A stretch of DNA of 11,542 nt. Origin: Gammaproteobacteria bacterium. GTDB taxonomy: Bacteria; Pseudomonadota; Gammaproteobacteria; Arenicellales; DRJH01. Both the position numbers and the translations under genes were made by a program. The stretch is from assembly GCA_011052285.1 (NCBI GenBank), contig DRJH01000293.1, positions 1 to 11,542 of the forward strand, written 5' to 3'. Under the pieces are notes generated by a model, which was given only the letters and a program-made list of their open reading frames with translations, did no database searches and had not been told where the DNA came from. Shown here piece by piece: positions 1 to 6,575 of this stretch. How positions within the stretch are numbered: the first letter of the stretch is position 1; each line of letters begins with the position of its first letter.

Positions 1-12
1 ACATCACGGTTC

Positions 13-66
13 GCCCGATAGGGCTAGGAGGCTGTCCTTGCATAGCGGGGTATCTGTTTATCGGGC
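13..66. repeat. 8-bp inverted repeat around the end of the 117-residue gene
   Basis: GCCCGATA at 13-20 and TATCGGGC at 59-66 are perfect reverse complements separated by 38 bases. The right arm overlaps the stop codon of the minus-strand gene that ends at 58. Just outside the arms GGTT and AACC could extend the pairing across an uneven bulge. There is no T-run on either side, so I do not call it an intrinsic terminator. The loop contains one copy of the AGGAGGCTRTCC motif. It could be a folded 3' end of the lysR transcript or part of a degenerate intergenic repeat. Confidence 0.4.
22..37 (+). repeat. Dispersed intergenic motif, copy 1 (GGCTAGGAGGCTGTCC)
   Basis: This 16-mer matches the minus-strand copy at 6531-6546 with one mismatch, and its last 12 bases match 10979-10990 exactly. 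The copy lies outside coding sequence, just downstream of the lysR-linked gene. With the 6531-6546 copy it forms an inverted pair that encloses all five minus-strand genes. A single pair of this length is expected by chance in 11.5 kb, so the call rests on there being several copies, all in spacers. Confidence 0.4.
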
Positions 67-411
67 CTGTAACCAACTATGGTAACTGTCCTTAAATAAT
101 TGCTCCAATTCATCAATAACCTCGACGGCAGCTCGTCCTTTGATGACGTGTGCGGTAATCAGGGCAGAAACGGGATGCAACAATATGGCTTCGTCAAGCA
201 TGGGATAGCTGGCACGTAATCTCTTGACCGATTTCAAGACCGTTTCCTCATCAGGCCTGAGAATATCCAAGGGCGTTTCGCTCACTTCCTGCACGCTCTG
301 AGGCTTTACACGGGACAATAGGAACTCAGCAAAATCAAGCAATTGCTGCTGCTGTTGTGCAGGCAACCGGCGGCAGCAAGCCCGCAGCTGATCTGCTGTC
401 GATGGTTTCAC
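58..411 (-). CDS. Small conserved-looking protein of unknown function, partner of the LysR regulator
   Basis: This 117-residue protein has no signal peptide or membrane segment and is probably cytoplasmic. It starts with GTG at 411-409, and that codon overlaps the TGA stop of the upstream lysR gene (GTGA), which indicates translational coupling. Residues 16-33 (LPAQQQQQLLDFAEFLLS) resemble the short helical segment of DUF2281/VapB-like small proteins, in which a Leu-Pro is followed by a helix ending in DFxxFL. The second half (about 53-117) has the look of a separate conserved helical block, with SVKRLRASYPMLD near 61-73 and a predicted amphipathic helix VEVIDELEQLF near 96-106. A run of five glutamines lies at 19-23. 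I recall similar small proteins beside LysR genes in gammaproteobacteria, but I know of no assigned function. It could modulate the regulator; that is inference. Confidence 0.75.
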   Translation of the reverse strand: MKPSTADQLRACCRRLPAQQQQQLLDFAEFLLSRVKPQSVQEVSETPLDILRPDEETVLKSVKRLRASYPMLDEAILLHPVSALITAHVIKGRAAVEVIDELEQLFKDSYHSWLQAR

Positions 412-1328
412 GCCACCGGTGGATTTTCAACGACCATTTTGCGACACTGCTCTTCGGTAAAATCCAGGAATTCCTCAATCACTCGAATCCGAAACTTCTG
501 ACGCTGGTAGATGATGGAAAAAGGCCGGGTGATCGGTGGCGTCAGACTGATCTTGACCAGGGCATGCCGCTCCAATTCCCTGTCCAGGGTGGCAATGGAG
601 ATCACTGAAATTCCCAATCCCGCAGCCACCGCGCTCTTGATCGACACCGGGCTGCCAAATTCCATGGTCATATTAAGACTGCTGAAATCCATATCGTGCT
701 CCTGAAGGTACTGCAGAAAAACATCGCGTGTCCCCGACCCCTCTTCCCGCCCGATAAACGGATATTCGACCAGATCCTGAGCAGTAATCATTGCACGACT
801 GGCCAGCGGGTGGTCGGGTGCACAGATCAGTACCAGCTCATCCTGCCGACAGAATTTAGTGACCAGGTTTTTGTTCTCAACCGGAGACTCGACGATCCCA
901 ACATCCACATCGTTATTTTCCACCATGTGAATGATCTTCAAGGAATTGGAGACAAACAGCCGCAGTTTGATGGTATCAAAGTTGGCCTGAAATTCTCCCA
1001 GTAAATTGGGAATGACATATTCAGCTATGGTCGTACTGGCACCAATAATCAATGGTCCGACCACCTCACCAGTCAGTTTTCTGACCTCATTGTCCATTTC
1101 GCCATACAAATCAATGATCCGCGATGAATAGCCATAGACCTTCTCACCAACCTCGGTCAGGGTGATACGATTATGTGTGCGATCAAATAGACGAGTATTG
1201 AAATATTCTTCAAGTTGCCTAATCTGAAAAGTCACCGCCGGCTGGGTCATATGCAGCACTTCGGCGGCACGGGTAAAACTTAGCAAATGGGCAACTGCTG
1301 AAAATACCTGCAGCCTTCGATCACTCAT
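408..1328 (-). CDS. LysR-family transcriptional regulator (CysB/CbbR-like effector domain)
   Basis: This 306-residue protein is the usual length for the family. Residues 4-62 are the winged helix-turn-helix, with the recognition region SFTRAAEVLHMTQPAVTFQI at 17-36 followed by LEEYFNTRLFDR and a TEVGE turn. Residues about 91-295 form the periplasmic-binding-like effector domain, including LIIGASTTIAEYVIPNLL (93-110), VDVGIVESP (141-149), REEGSGTR (194-201) and SAVAAGLGISVI (232-243). The EGSGTR ligand-loop motif is common in CysB- and CbbR-type regulators. The effector and regulon cannot be read from the sequence. The start at 1328 is supported by AGGAG at 1339-1335, six bases upstream; that site is duplicated in a tandem repeat. 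The stop overlaps the next gene by four bases. No divergent target gene is adjacent, which is atypical for LysR regulators. Confidence 0.93.
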   Translation of the reverse strand: MSDRRLQVFSAVAHLLSFTRAAEVLHMTQPAVTFQIRQLEEYFNTRLFDRTHNRITLTEVGEKVYGYSSRIIDLYGEMDNEVRKLTGEVVGPLIIGASTTIAEYVIPNLLGEFQANFDTIKLRLFVSNSLKIIHMVENNDVDVGIVESPVENKNLVTKFCRQDELVLICAPDHPLASRAMITAQDLVEYPFIGREEGSGTRDVFLQYLQEHDMDFSSLNMTMEFGSPVSIKSAVAAGLGISVISIATLDRELERHALVKISLTPPITRPFSIIYQRQKFRIRVIEEFLDFTEEQCRKMVVENPPVA

Positions 1329-1329
1329 T

Positions 1330-1364
1330 CAGTTCTCCTACTACGGACAGTTCTCCTACTACGG
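1330..1364 (-). repeat. Tandem 17-bp repeat containing the lysR Shine-Dalgarno site
   Basis: CAGTTCTCCTACTACGG occurs at 1330-1346 and again, identically, at 1348-1364, with a period of 18 bp. On the lysR strand each unit carries AGGAG. The proximal one (1339-1335) is six bases from the lysR ATG and serves as the ribosome binding site, while the distal one (1357-1353) has no start codon in register with it. The units resemble the intergenic motif at 10979-11015: AGGAG, then CTGTCC, then GAGAAC in the same order, and CCTACTRCGGACA is shared at 12 of 13 bases. Confidence 0.85.
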
Positions 1365-1493
1365 GTCAGCCTACTTTACTGCCTGCAAACACCACCCAAG
1401 TGATGCCTACACTGGCTCACACAGCGCTCATTAATCCTGGATAATGGTCGGCGGTCCAGTATATGCGATTTCACCAATCAGCAGGCAGCTTAT

Positions 1494-2636
1494 TCAAACC
1501 TGCTGTGTGAAGCCTTGCAGCCGTAACTTTAAATCGGTCGCGCTGGTCGCGTGGGCCAAGGCCACATCGACTGTGATTTCATCACGTCTCACCAGGTCAT
1601 AAAGCGCCTGGTCAAAAGACCTCATACCTTCTATCAGTAGCCCTTTTTTAACTTCATCAGCAATTTCCTTAACCTTCAACGGATTAAGAATAAGCTCACG
1701 TATTCGCGCGGTCACGGTCATCACTTCACAAACCACAACCCGACCGTTGCCGGAGGCTTTGGGCAATAAACGCTGCGCCACCACCGCCTGTAAATTCTGC
1801 GACAACTTGGCACGAATAGTGGGTTGTGCAGCAGCCGGAAAACTCGATATCAGACGCGTTATCGCATCTGCGGCAGTCGGAGCATGCAAGGTAGAAAAAA
1901 CCATATGCCCCGTTTCCGCCGCTGTCAACGCAGTGTCAATCGTCACCGGGTCTCGCATTTCTCCAAGCAGGATAACATCCGGATCCTGACGTAAGGCGGC
2001 AGCCATTGCCGCTGAAAAATTGGCCACATCCATCCCCAGTTCACGTTGAGAGATAATGCACTGCTGATCTGAAAACAGGTATTCGATCGGGTCTTCGATG
2101 GTAATGATATGTTTTTTCTGCTGTTGATTAATGGTATTGATCAACGAGGCAATAGTGGTTGATTTGCCGGTACCGGTGCCGCCGGTAACAATAATTAAAC
2201 CTCGTTCCAGGCGTGACAACTCGGTCAATACCTCAGGCAATTGCAACGTGTCCGGTTGTGGAATACGGGTCGGGATAAGTCGCATCGCCATGGCTACACT
2301 GTCACGCTGATAGAAGGCATTAACCCGCAAACGCCCTAGATTTTCCACTCCAACCGAAAAGTCGACCTGCAATTCATCCAGAAATTTATTCCAATGCACT
2401 TCTGACATCATTTGCTTGGCCAACAGGCGCAAATCCGCTTCACTTAACACCTGAAATCTGGGGGCCGGACGAATCACGCCATCAACACGCAGTAACGGGT
2501 GATTATTGACTCGCAGGTGAATGTCAGATGCCAGGCTTTGTACTGCAGCCCAGATCAGCTGCGACAAAAATTTCTGCGGTGCATTGATCACAGAAACCCG
2601 TCCCGGGCCTTCCTGGATTTGTCGCTCACGGGTCAT
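1494..2636 (-). CDS. PilT/PilU-family type IV pilus retraction ATPase (secretion hexamer ATPase)
   Basis: The protein has 380 residues and is a cytoplasmic hexameric ATPase of the GspE/PilT superfamily that powers pilus retraction. All family motifs are present: Walker A GGTGTGKST at 152-160, the Asp box IITIEDPIEYLF at 177-188, Walker B DPDVILLGEMRD at 218-229, and the His box ETGHMVFSTLHAPTAADAI at 241-259. The N-terminal PAS-like domain (about 20-130) has the typical ASDIHLRVNNHPLLRVDG. The C-terminal ARIRELI at 310-316 corresponds to the AIRNLIRE retraction motif of PilT. The start at 2636 has only a weak GAGAG upstream. The gene begins 24 bp after glcB ends, with no terminator between, so co-transcription is likely. 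The usual pilT-pilU neighbours (yggS, proC) are absent, so this is probably an additional paralogue rather than the housekeeping pilT. I cannot decide between PilT and PilU naming. Confidence 0.92.
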   Translation of the reverse strand: MTRERQIQEGPGRVSVINAPQKFLSQLIWAAVQSLASDIHLRVNNHPLLRVDGVIRPAPRFQVLSEADLRLLAKQMMSEVHWNKFLDELQVDFSVGVENLGRLRVNAFYQRDSVAMAMRLIPTRIPQPDTLQLPEVLTELSRLERGLIIVTGGTGTGKSTTIASLINTINQQQKKHIITIEDPIEYLFSDQQCIISQRELGMDVANFSAAMAAALRQDPDVILLGEMRDPVTIDTALTAAETGHMVFSTLHAPTAADAITRLISSFPAAAQPTIRAKLSQNLQAVVAQRLLPKASGNGRVVVCEVMTVTARIRELILNPLKVKEIADEVKKGLLIEGMRSFDQALYDLVRRDEITVDVALAHATSATDLKLRLQGFTQQV

Positions 2637-2660
2637 GATGCTGCTCTCAAGGCCGGCGGC

Positions 2661-4844
2661 TTAAGGCCTGCCCTTGGCCTGGCGACGGTATTTATGAAGA
2701 ATCAGTTCCGTATAGCCGTTGGGTTGCTCACGTCCCATAAAAATCAAATCACAGGCGGCTTGAAAAGCCAGACTGGCATCATAATTCACTGCCATCGGCT
2801 GATAGTCGGGGTCACCCATGTTCTGTTGATCGACCACAGCCGCCATGCGTTTAAGTGTTGTCATGATACGCTGGCGGTCACAAATTCCCTGATGCAGCCA
2901 GTTGGCGATATGCTGGCTGGAGATACGCAAGGTCGCCCGGTCTTCCATCAGCGCGACATTGTTGACATCAGGCACCTTGGAGCAACCTATGCCCTGATCA
3001 ATCCAGCGCACAACGTAGCCCAATATCCCCTGAATATTGTTATTCAGTTCCCTGGCGATTTCAATCTCAGAACAAGGCTGGCACTGCAATGGCAATACCA
3101 GTAATTTATCTACAGAAACGGCCGTTCGCTTTGCCAATTGCCGTTGACGCACGCTGACATCAACCTGATGATAATGCATGGCATGCAGTGTCGCTGCGGT
3201 CGGTGACGGTACCCATGCAGTATTGGCACCGGCCTGGGGATGTGCTGATTTGCTGCTCAGCATTTGTTGCATCGCTTCTGGCATAGCCCACATCCCCTTG
3301 CCGATCTGCGCTTTGCCCTGAAAACCGCAGGCCAATCCGGTATCAACATTCCAGTCCTCATAAGCCCGAATCCAGGGCTCAAGTTTGATTGCCTCCTTGT
3401 GCAACATGGGTCCGGCCTCCATGCTGGTGTGAATTTCATCTCCGGTTCGGTCCAAAAAACCGGTGTTGATAAAAAATATCCTACCCTTGACGGCACGGAT
3501 GCATTCTTTAAGGTTTACCGTGGTACGACGTTCTTCATCCATGACCCCGACCTTGATGGTGTTTGGCGGCAATCCCAATGCCAACTCCACCCGGTCAAAC
3601 AAGGTATTAGTGAATGCTGCCTCTACAGGCCCGTGCAACTTGGGTTTGACAATATAAATACTGCCGGCCCGACTGTTGCGATAATGCCCATTTCCCCTGA
3701 GATCATGACAAGCACAAAGACCGGTCACCATGGCATCAAGAAAACCCTCGGGGATGGGCTTGCCATGCCGGTCCAGTACCGCATCGGTCATCAGCAACAA
3801 ACCGACATTGCGGTTGAGCAACAGACTGCGGCCATGTAAGACCAGAGCAGAACCATCCGAGGCGATATATTCCCGGTCCGTATTGAGGTGGCGTGTTAGC
3901 CGTTTGCCACCCTTGACAAAGCTTTCCTCAAGATCCCCTTTCATCAATCCCAGCCAGTTACGGTAGATCAGCACCTTGTCTTGGGCGTCAACCGCAGCTA
4001 CCGAATCCTCACAGTCTACTATCGTGCTCATCGCAGCTTCGAGCACCACATCACAGACTCCGGCGGAATGTTTTCTACCCACCGGATGCTGCCGATTGAT
4101 GGTAATTTCGATATGCAAGTCATGGTGACACAATAAAATCGTACACGGCGGTGAATCATTCACTACCCTGTAGCCAACAAAGACCGCCGCGTCTGCCAGT
4201 TCTGTGATCTTGCCATTTACAAGTTTTGCGGCGATTTCAAAATTCTGGCCCACGGATTTAAGGCTATACTCGATTACATCGGCATGACTACCCTGCAGCA
4301 GTGGTACCGCTTGATCGAGAAAACGACTGGCCAGAACGAAGACTTTAGCACCACGAGCCGGGTTATAGGCCTTGCCAGGCTCCAGTCCCTCTGTCATGGC
4401 GATCACATTGGTCCCGTACAAAGCATCAAAAAGGCTACCCCAACGGGCATTAGCCGCATTCAGAACATAACGGGCGTTGCTACCCGGAACCACCAGCTGT
4501 GGTCCGGCAACGGTGGAGACTTCTGCATCAACACCGGAGGTCGTTATCGAAAAATCATCCCCTTGAGGCTGTAGATAACCGATCTCCTGCAGCATTTCCT
4601 TGTAGCGGCCGGGGTCGAATGTGTGCTCCGGATGTTGCAGATGCCAACCATCAATCAACCCTTGCAAGCGCTCACGTTCGGCCAGTAATGCTGTATTTTC
4701 CGGCCCCAGGTCTTCGATGATCCGCTCCAGTGCAAGCCAGAAGTCGGTAGCTACCACCCCGGTTCCCGGGATGATTTCATCAGTCACCAGTTGATAAAGA
4801 GACGCATCAACCTGCAAACCACCTTGTTGGATACGTTGCTTCAT
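2661..4844 (-). CDS. glcB: Malate synthase G
   Basis: The product has 727 residues, close to the 723 of E. coli GlcB. It condenses glyoxylate with acetyl-CoA to malate and CoA in the cytoplasm, the second step of the glyoxylate shunt. Diagnostic segments run in order. The N-terminus RIQQGGLQVDASLY is at 4-17. LNAANARWGSLFDALYGTNV is at 128-147. The core CEDSVAAVDAQDK is at 278-290. The Arg of NRNVG is at 345. GVMDEERRT at 433-441 carries the metal-binding Glu, and FLDRTGDE at 463-470 the metal-binding Asp. GIGCSKVPD is at 618-626. The catalytic base is the Asp of ALMEDRATLR, at 635. The C-terminus ends in the usual PNGYTELILHKYR block. The position after RNVG is Leu where E. coli-type enzymes have His. 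The start at 4844 fits the family N-terminus; AGGAG lies 11 bases upstream. pilT follows 24 bp downstream. Confidence 0.97.
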   Translation of the reverse strand: MKQRIQQGGLQVDASLYQLVTDEIIPGTGVVATDFWLALERIIEDLGPENTALLAERERLQGLIDGWHLQHPEHTFDPGRYKEMLQEIGYLQPQGDDFSITTSGVDAEVSTVAGPQLVVPGSNARYVLNAANARWGSLFDALYGTNVIAMTEGLEPGKAYNPARGAKVFVLASRFLDQAVPLLQGSHADVIEYSLKSVGQNFEIAAKLVNGKITELADAAVFVGYRVVNDSPPCTILLCHHDLHIEITINRQHPVGRKHSAGVCDVVLEAAMSTIVDCEDSVAAVDAQDKVLIYRNWLGLMKGDLEESFVKGGKRLTRHLNTDREYIASDGSALVLHGRSLLLNRNVGLLLMTDAVLDRHGKPIPEGFLDAMVTGLCACHDLRGNGHYRNSRAGSIYIVKPKLHGPVEAAFTNTLFDRVELALGLPPNTIKVGVMDEERRTTVNLKECIRAVKGRIFFINTGFLDRTGDEIHTSMEAGPMLHKEAIKLEPWIRAYEDWNVDTGLACGFQGKAQIGKGMWAMPEAMQQMLSSKSAHPQAGANTAWVPSPTAATLHAMHYHQVDVSVRQRQLAKRTAVSVDKLLVLPLQCQPCSEIEIARELNNNIQGILGYVVRWIDQGIGCSKVPDVNNVALMEDRATLRISSQHIANWLHQGICDRQRIMTTLKRMAAVVDQQNMGDPDYQPMAVNYDASLAFQAACDLIFMGREQPNGYTELILHKYRRQAKGRP

Positions 4845-4860
4845 GTCATTGATCTCTCCT
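4841..4860 (-). promoter_or_regulatory. glcB ribosome binding site with an overlapping two-codon ORF
   Basis: On the minus strand the order is AGGAG (4860-4856), AGATCA, then ATGACATGA (4849-4841). The first ATG is six bases from AGGAG and opens a two-codon frame (ATG ACA TGA). The glcB ATG (4844-4842) sits inside it, overlapping the TGA by two bases and 11 bases from AGGAG. The out-of-frame ATG therefore has the more usual spacing. It may initiate and feed ribosomes to glcB by termination-reinitiation, or lower glcB initiation. Confidence 0.5.
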
Positions 4861-4863
4861 ATC

Positions 4864-4882
4864 CATTACCCAAACATTACCC
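4864..4882 (-). repeat. Two CATTACCC direct repeats, 11-bp period, upstream of glcB
   Basis: CATTACCC occurs at 4864-4871 and 4875-4882, about one helical turn apart, in the 67-bp stretch between the upstream terminator and the glcB start. Read on the glcB strand each unit is GGGTAATG. Helically phased repeats directly upstream of a metabolic gene suggest an operator for a regulator, but no known box was recognised. I could not identify a convincing -10/-35 pair in this short leader. Confidence 0.4.
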
Positions 4883-4911
4883 GAACAGACAATACACGAT
4901 TTTGTACCAAC

Positions 4912-4946
4912 AAAAAAGCAGTGGCCCCACAAAGGCAGCCACTGCT
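4912..4946 (-). terminator. Rho-independent terminator after the FadL-like gene
   Basis: A perfect 9-bp stem (AGCAGTGGC at 4917-4925 pairing with GCCACTGCT at 4938-4946) encloses a 12-base loop. On the minus strand it is followed by a six-T run, given by the A-run 4912-4917, whose first T also pairs in the stem. It lies 40 bp past the FadL-like stop codon and 68 bp before the glcB start. It therefore ends the FadL transcript and implies that glcB has its own promoter in the short gap. Confidence 0.9.
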
Positions 4947-4985
4947 GTGAACCTGATGGTACCAGGCAGGTGCGGGTGATAAACC

Positions 4986-6296
4986 TTACCAGTTATAACC
5001 ACCCTGCAACTGGAATTGATGCATACAAATCTCGATGGTCTGGCCGGGGTTAAATGCTGAAGCTCCGGTCTGACATTTTTCCGGGGCATACATAAATGCC
5101 AGATCATATGATCGGTTGTTGGCCAGTTTCTTCGTCATTCCAACCGTGTAGTGCTGCTCGATAACACCCGGTGCAAGAATATTCAAGGTCACTTCCCCAG
5201 GATCGATCGGCTGTTTTCCGTAACTGTAGCCGGCCCGCCAGGTCGTGCCATTGCCCATTTCCTTTTGTAAACCGAATTTATATACCGTCATATCGTTCCA
5301 ACCAAACCCGGCACCCTTGCTGCCGCCCAGACATTGCGTCAGATCACCGCCCATGCAGGCAAACAGGCCGGCACCCGATGCGCTGATAGCATCAGACTGA
5401 CTAAAATAGATTTTCTGCACATCAGCGGCAAAAGTCAGACCTCCCCCTGCCTTGATGGCAACACCCACCTGTGCGGTTCCGGGGATATCAAATTCTCCTT
5501 TGTTGGGAAACAGACCGGCATATTTACTCATCTTATTTTTGATTTTGCTCTGATAGGAAGCACCGAGGCTGACGCTGTCACTGACCTTGGCCAGCACACC
5601 GATAATCCCCCCAAAACCAAAATCACTGTCATAACCGTTATTGGAAAGCTTGGCAGGACTGGTTGAAAAACCACCAAAACCGGTGATTCCATTCACTTTA
5701 AACTGCGACCGATTGGCAATTGCACCGACTCCGAAGGAAAAATTATCGGTGAGCTTGCGTGCATAATTCAAATTAATAAACAGCTCCGCGTAGCTGACCC
5801 CGGCATCCCCGGCACCGAATGTACCCATAGCAAACGGAGTATCGCTGGCCTGCCAGTCTGTACTCATGCCGCCATTACCATATACCGCCAACCCCAGCGT
5901 TCCGGTATTATCCAGTTGCCAGTTCATACCAAAGCTTGGGATCATAAAATATTTATGACCACTATTGATCTTTCCGCCCGGAAACGGTGGAAAACCACCC
6001 GAGGCGGCGCCGGTAACCTTGTAAGATCGCAAGGGGCTGAAATAAGCCAGGCCCACCGAACTGCTATTGCCGATGTCTACCATTCCTGCCGGGTTGGTCG
6101 ATGCCGCCAACGCGTCCAACGGCAAGGCCACACCTGCTCCCCCCATACCGGAATTAGCCGCGCTAAAACCATGGGAAAACATCCCGTTAGTGGCATAGCT
6201 TGTCGCCGGTAGCGCAGCCAGTAATGCGACTACGGTAACGGTTGCTGTTGTCTTGGCCAGCAAACAAGACCTGTATTTCACTCTTATTGCCATCAT
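4986..6296 (-). CDS. OmpP1/FadL/TodX-family outer membrane channel
   Basis: The protein has 436 residues. Residues 1-35 are a signal peptide with a basic start (RVKYR), a hydrophobic core VTVVALLAALPA and probable cleavage after SYA at 35. The mature N-terminus TNGMFSHGFSAANSGMGGAGVA is the FadL-type hatch region, followed by the family signature ALAASTNPAGM (62-72). The rest alternates amphipathic beta strands and glycine-rich turns, as expected for a 14-stranded barrel. It ends in LQGGYNW with a terminal Trp where Phe is commonest. The family carries long-chain fatty acids or aromatic and other hydrophobic compounds across the outer membrane; the substrate here is unknown. Four cysteines lie in the C-terminal third of the mature part (314, 322, 408, 424). 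AGGAGG at 6307-6302 is five bases from the first ATG; a second ATG follows immediately. The gene has its own promoter candidate and terminator. Confidence 0.93.
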   Translation of the reverse strand: MMAIRVKYRSCLLAKTTATVTVVALLAALPATSYATNGMFSHGFSAANSGMGGAGVALPLDALAASTNPAGMVDIGNSSSVGLAYFSPLRSYKVTGAASGGFPPFPGGKINSGHKYFMIPSFGMNWQLDNTGTLGLAVYGNGGMSTDWQASDTPFAMGTFGAGDAGVSYAELFINLNYARKLTDNFSFGVGAIANRSQFKVNGITGFGGFSTSPAKLSNNGYDSDFGFGGIIGVLAKVSDSVSLGASYQSKIKNKMSKYAGLFPNKGEFDIPGTAQVGVAIKAGGGLTFAADVQKIYFSQSDAISASGAGLFACMGGDLTQCLGGSKGAGFGWNDMTVYKFGLQKEMGNGTTWRAGYSYGKQPIDPGEVTLNILAPGVIEQHYTVGMTKKLANNRSYDLAFMYAPEKCQTGASAFNPGQTIEICMHQFQLQGGYNW

Positions 6297-6317
6297 CGCT
6301 TCCTCCTCTATATAGGG

Positions 6318-6325
6318 GTGATCAC
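6318..6325. promoter_or_regulatory. GTGATCAC palindrome in the leader of the FadL-like gene
   Basis: This perfect 8-bp palindrome lies between the candidate -10 (6362-6367) and the ribosome binding site (6302-6307) of the FadL-like gene, so it would sit in its 5' leader. The half-site GTGAT recurs in the dyad at 6576-6588 on the other side of the spacer. The placement suits a repressor operator; the protein is not identified. Confidence 0.35.
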
Positions 6326-6361
6326 ATAGTGCCGCGGTTAAATCACCACAGGCTCTATTCT

Positions 6362-6367
6362 ATTATA
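6362..6367 (-). promoter_or_regulatory. Candidate -10 box for the FadL-like gene
   Basis: The minus strand reads TATAAT exactly, 65 bases upstream of the ATG at 6296. No good -35 box is present at 16-18 bp spacing (ATCTTC at 17 bp), so the promoter may need an activator. The following leader is about 55-60 nt and contains the GTGATCAC palindrome. Confidence 0.5.
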
Positions 6368-6479
6368 AGCAGCGAACAGCAGGTGAAGATAAAAAAATTC
6401 TCTTGTGATTGATTAAACATCGTTATATAGTTATATTCTAACACTTTTAACTATCACACCCTTTAATCAGTTCCTGTAC

Positions 6480-6489
6480 ACTTTAAAGT
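6480..6489. promoter_or_regulatory. ACTTTAAAGT perfect palindrome
   Basis: A 10-bp self-complementary sequence lies near the middle of the divergent spacer. It could be an operator half-turn site or simply AT-rich background; a palindrome of this size is not rare by chance in 11.5 kb. Confidence 0.25.
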
Positions 6490-6530
6490 ATGTGTCGCAT
6501 AACCTCTGAGAGTCGTCAAGAAATGATCTC

Positions 6531-6546
6531 GGATAGCCTCCTAGCC
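6531..6546 (-). repeat. Dispersed intergenic motif, copy 2 (minus strand)
   Basis: Read on the minus strand this is GGCTAGGAGGCTATCC, differing at one base from copy 1 at 22-37. It lies in the divergent spacer, 73 bp upstream of the adaptor start. With copy 1 it makes an inverted pair bracketing the block of minus-strand genes. Confidence 0.4.
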
Positions 6547-6575
6547 ATTGATATACCGATGAGCGCCAGATTGTC

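Noticed and set aside
339..358. CAG-type triplet run encoding five glutamines as a variable repeat
   Set aside because: The run is short and codons are interrupted; it looks like an ordinary helix-rich stretch of a small protein.
1437..1459. CTGGA/TCCAG inverted repeat after the PilT paralogue as a terminator
   Set aside because: The stem is only 5 bp and has no following T-run on the minus strand.
2499..3839. Long plus-strand open frames opposite glcB and the PilT paralogue
   Set aside because: They are antisense to strongly conserved genes, have no recognisable domains, and reflect codon bias on the other strand.
4877..5107. 76-codon minus-strand frame at the end of the FadL-like gene with a hydrophobic tail
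   Set aside because: It overlaps the conserved C-terminus of the barrel and the terminator in another frame, and has no ribosome binding site.
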